DNA of 25,029 bases, taken from NCBI GenBank assembly GCA_046153875.1, contig JBJXFE010000036.1:1-25029 (forward strand), given 5' to 3'. This DNA comes from JBJXFE01 sp046153875 (GTDB lineage Bacteria; Planctomycetota; Phycisphaerae; Phycisphaerales; UBA1924). Positions within the stretch are counted from its first letter, which is position 1. The number at the start of each line of letters is the position of its first letter. Of the stretch, positions 1 to 5,653 are shown piece by piece. The notes under the pieces are model-generated. The model was not told the DNA's origin and made no database searches. It worked only from the letters and a program-made list of their open reading frames with translations. A program made the position numbers and the translations under genes.

Positions 1-1
1 A

Positions 2-1834
2 GGGCGACTGACGGCCCGCGAGCGGATCGCCAAGCTCGTGGACGACGCCGATTCGTTCATGGAGCTGGGCCTCTGGTCCGCCTTCGGCATGTACGAGGAG
101 CACGGCGGGGCCCCGGCCGCGGGCGTGGTCACCGGCATCGGCCTGGTCCACGGGCGCGAGTGCATGATCATCGCCAACGACGCGACGGTGAAGGCGGGGG
201 CCTTCTTCCCGATGACGTGCAAGAAGATCATCCGGGCCCAGACCATCGCGATGATGGCGCGGCTGCCGCTAATCTACCTGGTCGATTCCGCGGGTGTCTT
301 CCTGCCGCTGCAGGAGGACGTGTTCCCGGATACGGACGACTTCGGCCGCATCTTCCGCAACAACGCGGTGATCAGCGCCGAGGGCATCCCGCAGATCGCG
401 GCGATCATGGGCTACTGCGTCGCGGGGGGTGGGTACCTGCCGGTGCTCTGCGACACGCTCCTGATGACGGAGGGCTCGGGGCTCTACCTGGCCGGCCCGG
501 CGCTGGTGAAGGCGGCGATCGGGCAGACCGTCACCGACGAAGAACTCGGCGGGGCATCGATGCACGCCGCGATCAGCGGCACGATCGACTTCAAGGAGAA
601 GGATGACGAGAGCTGCCTGAGCCGCATCCGGCAGCTGCTGGAGAAGTACCTTCCCGGCGAACACGGAGCGGCTGCGCGCGCCGTTCGCCGATTGTGGAAA
701 GTACATACAACGATGGAAAGCGGAGCTGAAGTCTGGGAGGCGGAACTAAAGGGCGCTGTGCAGCGTCTGCTGGAAGCCGAAGACGCTCCGCTTGATGTGA
801 AGCAGATGATCGCAACGGAACTTGGCAGGAAGTATCTCCACGACCGGATCGACGCCCAGATCGGCTGGCTCGTGAAGGAGTGGTCGTGCGACCGCCGAGA
901 ACACCTTCAATCACTCTTTGAAGCGCTCGGCGGGAACATCGCAGCTCGCCGTGCAAAGCCTGTTTCAGCCGCGCGTAATCCCGACGGCGCATACGACGTC
1001 TTCACCGACAAACCGGGGTCACAGTACGACGCCCGCGATATCTTCGCGTGCATCGTCGATTCCCGAGAAGATATCGGTTCGGAAAGCCGCTCCACCACCG
1101 ACTTCGACGAGTACAAGGCGGACTACGGGCAATCGTTCGTCTGCGGTTACGCGAAGATCGGCGGCCACGCCTGCGGCATCGTCGCCAACCAGAAGAAGCT
1201 GACCACCCGTCAACTGCCCGGCGGGCGCGAAGGACCGGCCAAGTTCACCAACATGCCCGGCGTCATCTACGACGACTCGGCCGACAAGGCCGCCCGGTTC
1301 ATCATGGACTGCAACCAGCGGAGGATCCCGATCGTCTTCCTGCACGACACGACGGGGTTCATGGTGGGGCGCGACAGCGAGCAGGGCGGGATCATCCGGG
1401 CCGGGGCCAAGATGGTCAACGCGATGAGCAACTCCGTGGTGCCCAAGATCGTCGTCATCCTCGGCGGCAGCTACGGGGCGGGCAACTACGCGATGTGCGG
1501 TCGGGCCTTTGACCAGTTCCTGTCGTTCGCGTGGCCGAGCGCCAAGTGCGCCGTGATGGGCGCGAGCCAGGCCTCGGGCACGCTCGCGATGATCGAAGAA
1601 AAGAGCCGCGAACGCAAGGGTGAGAAGATCGACCCCGAGACCCACAAGCAGATCCTCGACGCGGTGCGCGCGAGCTACAACGAGCAGCAGGACATCCGGC
1701 ACGGCGCCGCCCGCGGGTGGGTGGACCGCATCATCGAGCCGCACCGGACTCGCGATGAGCTGATCGCGGCGTTGTCGTGTTGCGCCGGCTGGGACTACTC
1801 GCGGCCGTTCCGGACGGGGGTCCTCCAGACGTGA
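2..1834 (+). CDS. Acyl-CoA carboxylase carboxyltransferase (beta) subunit, methylcrotonyl-CoA type, 5'-partial, with internal insert
   Basis: This subunit transfers carboxyl from carboxybiotin to an acyl-CoA, here probably 3-methylcrotonyl-CoA of leucine breakdown. The reading frame is open from base 2 and already shows the family's N-terminal LTARERIAKLVD, so the true start lies upstream. The N-domain has CVAGGGYLPVLCD and the C-domain has GGSYGAGNYAMCGRAF. The GAGNY-MCGR form is typical of methylcrotonyl- rather than propionyl-CoA carboxylases. Between about codons 219 and 320 (bases 655-970) there are roughly 85-100 residues not expected in the family, in DNA of lower G+C; the frame then resumes with the conserved YDARDIFACIVD. 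A shorter extra loop follows (REDIGSESRSTTD). HMG-CoA lyase and a LiuC-like hydratase downstream support the leucine assignment. No biotin carboxylase is visible, so it should lie upstream or elsewhere. Family is confident; substrate is inferred. Confidence 0.9.
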   Translation, partial: GRLTARERIAKLVDDADSFMELGLWSAFGMYEEHGGAPAAGVVTGIGLVHGRECMIIANDATVKAGAFFPMTCKKIIRAQTIAMMARLPLIYLVDSAGVFLPLQEDVFPDTDDFGRIFRNNAVISAEGIPQIAAIMGYCVAGGGYLPVLCDTLLMTEGSGLYLAGPALVKAAIGQTVTDEELGGASMHAAISGTIDFKEKDDESCLSRIRQLLEKYLPGEHGAAARAVRRLWKVHTTMESGAEVWEAELKGAVQRLLEAEDAPLDVKQMIATELGRKYLHDRIDAQIGWLVKEWSCDRREHLQSLFEALGGNIAARRAKPVSAARNPDGAYDVFTDKPGSQYDARDIFACIVDSREDIGSESRSTTDFDEYKADYGQSFVCGYAKIGGHACGIVANQKKLTTRQLPGGREGPAKFTNMPGVIYDDSADKAARFIMDCNQRRIPIVFLHDTTGFMVGRDSEQGGIIRAGAKMVNAMSNSVVPKIVVILGGSYGAGNYAMCGRAFDQFLSFAWPSAKCAVMGASQASGTLAMIEEKSRERKGEKIDPETHKQILDAVRASYNEQQDIRHGAARGWVDRIIEPHRTRDELIAALSCCAGWDYSRPFRTGVLQT

Positions 1835-1851
1835 CCAGGCGCCGGACCGTC

Positions 1852-1872
1852 GGTCGGGGACTCGCCCCGACC
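1852..1872 (+). other. Perfect 8-bp hairpin between carboxylase and HMG-CoA lyase genes
   Basis: GGTCGGGG (1852-1859) and CCCCGACC (1865-1872) form a perfect 8-bp stem with a five-base loop, 17 bases after the carboxylase stop. There is no T-run, so it is not a standard intrinsic terminator. It could stabilise the 3' end of the upstream message or weaken read-through ahead of the TACGAT element at 1895. Confidence 0.4.
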
Positions 1873-1894
1873 CTGCGGCTCGCGTCCCGCGCGG

Positions 1895-1900
1895 TACGAT
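1895..1900 (+). promoter_or_regulatory. Candidate -10 element for HMG-CoA lyase gene (leaderless layout)
   Basis: TACGAT ends six bases before the GTG start at 1907, so a transcript starting about 7 bases after the hexamer would begin at the start codon. No good -35 hexamer is seen 16-18 bases upstream, and there is no Shine-Dalgarno sequence. The same layout recurs at several other genes in the window. Confidence 0.4.
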
Positions 1901-1906
1901 GCTCGC

Positions 1907-2842
1907 GTGACCCTAGAGCGAGTCCGCATCACCGACGTCGCCCCGCGCGACGGGCTTCAGAACGAGTCGGCCATCATCCCGACGGCGGACAAGGTGCGGC
2001 TGGTTGAGCTGCTGTCCACGAGCGGGGTCGATGAGATTGAAGTGTCGAGCTTTGTCTCGGCGAAGTGGGTGCCGCAGCTTGGGGACGCGACCGACGTGTT
2101 CGCCCGGCTCGGCGCGTGGGCCGGCGCGGGTCCGTTGTACTCGGCGCTGGTCCCGAATGAACAGGGCATGGGCGCGGCACTGAGCGTGAACGAACGGGCC
2201 GGCCGGAAGCTCATCGGCAAGGTCGGCGTGTTCACCGCGGCGTCCGAGACCTTTGCGAAGAAGAACATCAACGCGACGATCGCCGAATCCATCCGTCGGT
2301 TCGAGCCTGTCGTCGCGGCGGCGCACGGCGCGGGCCTGGCTGTTCGCGGGTACATCTCTTGTGCCATCCGCTGCCCGTTCGAGGGCGAGATCGCCCCCGG
2401 CAAGGTCGGGAGCGTCGCGCAGGCGCTGTGCGACCTGGGCGTGGACGAGATCGACCTGGGCGACACGATCGGGGCCGGTGAACCGGAGACCATCAACCTG
2501 ATGCTCGGCGGCGTGACCTCCCGGCTGGGCGGTGCGATCCTGGCGCGGCTCACGCTCCACCTGCACGACACGTTCGGGCGCGCGGCCGAGTGTGTGCGTG
2601 AAGCGCTGAGGCTTGGCGTGCGCTCCTTCGACGGATCGGTCGCGGGGCTGGGGGGGTGTCCGTACGCGAGCACGCCCGGCCAACGTGCTCCGGGGAATAT
2701 CTCGACGGAGGTGCTGGTGCGGACGATCCATGGCGCGGGGTACGAGACCGGCGTCGATCTCGATCGGCTGGGCGAAGCGGCCGCGTTCGCGTCGAGGATC
2801 GTCGCGGCCGCCCGCGCGAGCGCGCCGGGAGCGAAGCCGTGA
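1907..2842 (+). CDS. Hydroxymethylglutaryl-CoA lyase (HMGL-like family)
   Basis: It cleaves 3-hydroxy-3-methylglutaryl-CoA to acetyl-CoA and acetoacetate, the last step of leucine catabolism, in the cytoplasm. The 311-residue TIM-barrel protein shows APRDGLQNE near residue 13 (catalytic Arg14-Asp15), HLHDTFGRA with metal ligands His218 and His220, and GLGGCPYA with the signature loop cysteine Cys251. After that cysteine the loop reads ASTPGQRAPGNISTE, about four residues longer than in the human enzyme. The start is GTG at 1907; the conserved RITDVAPRDG follows within 7 residues, leaving little room for another choice. A TACGAT hexamer six bases upstream suggests a leaderless message. Its stop overlaps the next gene's start (GTGA, 2839-2842), indicating translational coupling. 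Related lyases act on other hydroxyacyl-CoAs, but the carboxylase neighbour favours HMG-CoA. Confidence 0.93.
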   Translation: MTLERVRITDVAPRDGLQNESAIIPTADKVRLVELLSTSGVDEIEVSSFVSAKWVPQLGDATDVFARLGAWAGAGPLYSALVPNEQGMGAALSVNERAGRKLIGKVGVFTAASETFAKKNINATIAESIRRFEPVVAAAHGAGLAVRGYISCAIRCPFEGEIAPGKVGSVAQALCDLGVDEIDLGDTIGAGEPETINLMLGGVTSRLGGAILARLTLHLHDTFGRAAECVREALRLGVRSFDGSVAGLGGCPYASTPGQRAPGNISTEVLVRTIHGAGYETGVDLDRLGEAAAFASRIVAAARASAPGAKP

Positions 2843-3573
2843 TCCGCGTCGAGCACGACGGTGCGCTGGCGTTCGTGGTCATCGATCGCGCGGACAGGCG
2901 CAACGCGCTCATGCCGGAGATGCTCGTGGCCATGCGCGATCGTGCCGCGGAGGCCGCGAAGACCGCGCGCGTGCTCGTGCTGCGGGGGGAGGGAGCCGTC
3001 TTCTGCTCCGGCTTTGACCTCAAGCTCTGCCGCGAGCACCCCGACGGCTCGGTCATGCGGGCGCTGCTGACGAACCTCGGCGCCGTGATCGGGGCGCTGC
3101 GGGCGTTGCCGATACCGGTGGTCGTCGCGGCCCACGGCGCGGCCATCGCCGGCGGGTGTGCGCTGCTCGGCGGGGCGGACGTGGCTGTCGCGGACCGCGG
3201 CGCGAAGCTCGGCTACCCGGTGGTCAAGATCGGCGTGTCGCCCGCGGTGTCGGCACCGTTCCTGCGGCTGGGCACGGGCGACGGCGCCGCCCGCGCTCGA
3301 CTGCTGGAGCCCGAACTCATCAGCGGCGAGGAAGCCGCACGGGTCGGGCTCGTTCACGCGCTCGTCGATCGGCCCGCAGATGTCCTGCCGCGCGCGATCG
3401 AGATCGCACGCGACCTCGCCGGGAAACCGCCGCACACGATCGCGGCCACCAAGGCGTGGCTCAACGAGATCGACGGCGCCGGCGCCTTCGCGGCCCGAGG
3501 CCTGGATGTGTCGCTTGGACTCGCAGGCGGAGAGGAAGAACGCGAACGGCTCGAACGAGCAATCCGTCCTTGA
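2839..3573 (+). CDS. Enoyl-CoA hydratase/isomerase family protein lacking both catalytic glutamates
   Basis: This 244-residue crotonase-fold protein starts at GTG 2839, overlapping the stop of the lyase gene by four bases. The substrate-binding region (FCSGFDLKL) and the oxyanion-hole region (HGAAIAGGCALLGG) are present. Against rat mitochondrial enoyl-CoA hydratase, the positions of Glu144 and Glu164 fall on Ala108 and Val128; the 20-residue spacing is exact, so the alignment is firm. The paralogue at 3858 keeps the second glutamate and the one at 4698 keeps both. The protein resembles the LiuC-like paralogue in its SPAVSAPFL stretch. It could be a non-hydrating crotonase that uses only the oxyanion hole, or a catalytically weak partner of a neighbouring hydratase. 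The family is clear; the reaction cannot be assigned. Confidence 0.88.
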   Translation: MIRVEHDGALAFVVIDRADRRNALMPEMLVAMRDRAAEAAKTARVLVLRGEGAVFCSGFDLKLCREHPDGSVMRALLTNLGAVIGALRALPIPVVVAAHGAAIAGGCALLGGADVAVADRGAKLGYPVVKIGVSPAVSAPFLRLGTGDGAARARLLEPELISGEEAARVGLVHALVDRPADVLPRAIEIARDLAGKPPHTIAATKAWLNEIDGAGAFAARGLDVSLGLAGGEEERERLERAIRP

Positions 3574-3578
3574 TGCGT

Positions 3579-3803
3579 TCAATCGAACCCTACGACGAAC
3601 GCCATCACCAGAACAAAGCCGCAGAACACCGCGAGAAGGCACATCGTCAGGAGCCATCGCGTGCGCCGCGCGCCTAGGGCGTGCCCGTCGAGAACCTGAC
3701 CCGCGTCGCGAGCTGGCCGCCCGCACTCGGGGCACGTTCCGTCGTCCCTGACGCCGCGCAGGTCGTACCCGCAGAAAAAACAGGGGCGCGGGCGCTCGTC
3801 CAT
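3579..3803 (-). CDS. Small zinc-ribbon membrane protein, hypothetical
   Basis: A 74-residue protein encoded antisense between two hydratase genes. The N-terminal half has a four-cysteine zinc ribbon, CFFCGYDLRG (residues 8-17) followed by CPECG (24-28). The C-terminal half has one hydrophobic segment (about 50-71) ending in VVGFD, so it should be a single-span protein with a cytoplasmic metal-bound knob. In my recollection, CGYDLRG...CPECG ribbons fused to membrane segments are very common in Phycisphaerae/planctomycete genomes; their function is unknown. ATG is at 3801-3803. The stop is five bases from the stop of the upstream hydratase gene, so the two converge. Its start and the next hydratase start diverge across a 54-bp gap. 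Confidence 0.8.
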   Translation of the reverse strand: MDERPRPCFFCGYDLRGVRDDGTCPECGRPARDAGQVLDGHALGARRTRWLLTMCLLAVFCGFVLVMAFVVGFD

Positions 3804-3844
3804 GCGGGGAGCGTAGCGCGAGCGTCCGCCCAGTCCGGAACTGC

Positions 3845-3850
3845 TACATT
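3845..3850 (+). promoter_or_regulatory. Candidate -10 element for LiuC-like hydratase gene
   Basis: TACATT ends seven bases before ATG 3858, in the 54-bp divergent gap with the zinc-ribbon gene. The bases between (ccctccc) contain no ribosome binding site, so a leaderless transcript is likely. No recognisable -35 is seen. Confidence 0.4.
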
Positions 3851-3857
3851 CCCTCCC

Positions 3858-4637
3858 ATGCCCTCCCCGGCCCACGCCGACCTCGTGACGCTCGCGGTCT
3901 CCGGTCCGATCGCCACGCTGACGCTCAATCGCCCGGCGGCGCGGAACGCGCTCTCCATCGAGATGCTCGGCGTGCTGGCGCGGCGCGCCGACGATCTGGC
4001 ATCGCGGCACGACGTGACGGTGCTTGTTCTCACCGGCGCGGGCCGCTCGTTCTGCGCGGGGATGGACCTGAAGGCCGTGGCGTCGGATGAGGGGCTGGCC
4101 GCCGGGCTCCCGCTCAAGCTGCTCACCCTGCTGGCGCGGTTCACGATCCAGCTCCGCCGCCTGCCGCAGATCGTCGTGGCCAAGGTGAACGGGGCGGCGA
4201 TCGGCGGCGGGTGCGGCCTCGCCTGCGTCGCGGACATCGCCGTCACTCACGCCGACTCGAAGATGGGCTTCCCCGAGGTGGACCTGGGGGTCTGCCCGGC
4301 CGTGGTCGCGCCCTGGCTGGTGCGGAAGATCGGCGCGGGGCGCGCCCGTCGGGTGCTGCTCTCGGGAGGGATCATGACGGGGCGCGAGGCGTTCGACCTG
4401 GGCATGGTGGACAGGGTGGTTCCCGCGGTCGGCGAGCTGGACAAGGCCGCGGCCGAGATCGCCGATCATCTTGCGTCGGGCGGGCCGAGCGCCTTGCGTG
4501 CGACGAAGGCGCTGCTGAACGAGCTGGACGGGTCGAACGACGAGGAACTGGAGCTTCGCGGGGCGGAGCTTTCCGCCCGGGTCCTGTCGACTCCGGAGGC
4601 GCAGCGGATGCTGCGGGCGAAGCTGGAGAAACCCTGA
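3858..4637 (+). CDS. Enoyl-CoA hydratase family, probable methylglutaconyl-CoA hydratase (LiuC type)
   Basis: It probably hydrates 3-methylglutaconyl-CoA to HMG-CoA, linking the carboxylase and lyase of the block. The 259-residue crotonase shows FCAGMDLKAV, GAAIGGGCGLACVADIAV, GFPEVDLGVCPAVVAPWL and the C-terminal helix ATKALLNELDG. The first catalytic glutamate position is Gly120 and the second is Glu140. Gly at the first site together with SEV/PEV-x-LG-x-x-PA at the second is, from memory, the pattern of bacterial LiuC-like methylglutaconyl-CoA hydratases, unlike the two-glutamate classical hydratases. ATG 3858 was chosen because the crotonase fold begins about 10 residues later and TACATT lies just upstream; longer in-frame extensions cross that promoter. 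A more general short-chain hydratase remains possible. Confidence 0.87.
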   Translation: MPSPAHADLVTLAVSGPIATLTLNRPAARNALSIEMLGVLARRADDLASRHDVTVLVLTGAGRSFCAGMDLKAVASDEGLAAGLPLKLLTLLARFTIQLRRLPQIVVAKVNGAAIGGGCGLACVADIAVTHADSKMGFPEVDLGVCPAVVAPWLVRKIGAGRARRVLLSGGIMTGREAFDLGMVDRVVPAVGELDKAAAEIADHLASGGPSALRATKALLNELDGSNDEELELRGAELSARVLSTPEAQRMLRAKLEKP

Positions 4638-4656
4638 GCGGGGCGTGTTGTGGTGG

Positions 4657-4685
4657 TTGGTGCTTGCGGCGTTTTCGCCTACACT
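4657..4685 (+). promoter_or_regulatory. Candidate sigma70-type promoter for third hydratase gene
   Basis: TTGGTG (4657-4662), a 17-base spacer and TACACT (4680-4685) give a plausible -35/-10 pair in the 60-bp gap after the LiuC-like gene. The -10 ends 12 bases before ATG 4698, leaving a leader of only about five bases and no Shine-Dalgarno sequence. Confidence 0.5.
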
Positions 4686-4697
4686 CGATTCTCCCGC

Positions 4698-5609
4698 ATG
4701 AGCACCGAACCGCTCCCCATCGAACGCGAGACGACGGGCCGATTCGCCGGCATCGTGACCGTGCGCCTGGAGCAGCCGGGCCGGCCGGTCGTGGTGCTGG
4801 ACGCTCCGCTCTTCCATCGACTGGAGGAGACCTTCCGCCAGATCGCGCGCGAGGCCGGGGGGATCGCCGGGCTGGTCCTCGCCTCCGCGAGCGAGCGGGC
4901 CTTCGTCGCCGGTGCGGACCTCAAGACCGTGGCCGAGGCGAGCGACGACGAACTCGACCGCTACCTCTTCGCCGGGTCGCGCATCTTCGGGATGCTCGCG
5001 ATCTTCCCCTTCCCCACGGTCGCCGCGATCAACGGCGCGGCCCTCGGCGGCGGGCTGGAGCTGGCCATGCACTGCGCCGGGCTTGTCGCGGCTCCATCGG
5101 CGAGCGGCAAGCCCTACCCCGTCGGACTGCCGGAGGCGGGCCTGGGGATCTGCCCGGGCTGGGGCGGCACGAACCTGCTCCCCGCGCGCATGGACCCGGC
5201 CGAGGCGATCCGACGCGCGGCCAGCGGCGCCACGATCGGCTTCGATGAGGCCGTCGGCTTCGGGCTGTTCGATCGCGTCGCGCCGAGCCCGGCGGAGCTG
5301 CTGCCCTCGGCCAAGTCCTGGCTGCTCGACGAGGCGCGGGTCCGCGGGCGCAGCGAGCGGAGCACCGAGCCCACGCGCTGGATCGGCCGCCCCGACCGCG
5401 CAGCGGGCGTCTTGCAGGTGCTCGACGCGTTGCGGCTCGACCTGCCGGAAACCGGGCCGGCCCGGGCCGTAGTCGAGTCCGTGGACGCGGGGCTGATCCG
5501 CGGGTGGGATGAAGCCCTGCGGAGCGAGCGCCGGAGCCTGATCCGGCTGCGTCACACGCCCGAGGCCAAGTCATTGATCGAGGCGTTCTTCGCCAAGTCG
5601 AGGAAGTGA
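4698..5609 (+). CDS. Enoyl-CoA hydratase with both catalytic glutamates and a C-terminal extension
   Basis: It should hydrate 2-enoyl-CoAs to 3-hydroxyacyl-CoAs in beta-oxidation. The 303-residue protein has FVAGADLKTV, INGAALGGGLELAMHC with Glu121, and LPEAGLGICPGWGGTNLL with Glu146. The spacing between the glutamates is 25 rather than 20 because of about five extra residues around SGKPYPVG. The PGWGGT form resembles the hydratase domain of FadB/FadJ fusion proteins. About 60 C-terminal residues (from about 245) run past the usual crotonase end and look helical, but no dehydrogenase domain follows. The stop overlaps a GTG of the next gene (GTGA, 5606-5609), so the acyl-CoA dehydrogenase is probably co-translated. 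ATG 4698 was chosen over upstream codons because a -35/-10 pair lies immediately ahead. Confidence 0.88.
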   Translation: MSTEPLPIERETTGRFAGIVTVRLEQPGRPVVVLDAPLFHRLEETFRQIAREAGGIAGLVLASASERAFVAGADLKTVAEASDDELDRYLFAGSRIFGMLAIFPFPTVAAINGAALGGGLELAMHCAGLVAAPSASGKPYPVGLPEAGLGICPGWGGTNLLPARMDPAEAIRRAASGATIGFDEAVGFGLFDRVAPSPAELLPSAKSWLLDEARVRGRSERSTEPTRWIGRPDRAAGVLQVLDALRLDLPETGPARAVVESVDAGLIRGWDEALRSERRSLIRLRHTPEAKSLIEAFFAKSRK

Positions 5610-5653
5610 TCGAACCGGGGGCGCGCCCGGTCTTGCAGAAACGGAACGACGCC

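Noticed and set aside
1957..3735. A ~590-codon minus-strand frame across the lyase and first hydratase genes
   Set aside because: Ser/Arg/Pro-rich shadow with no recognisable domain; real genes are on the + strand.
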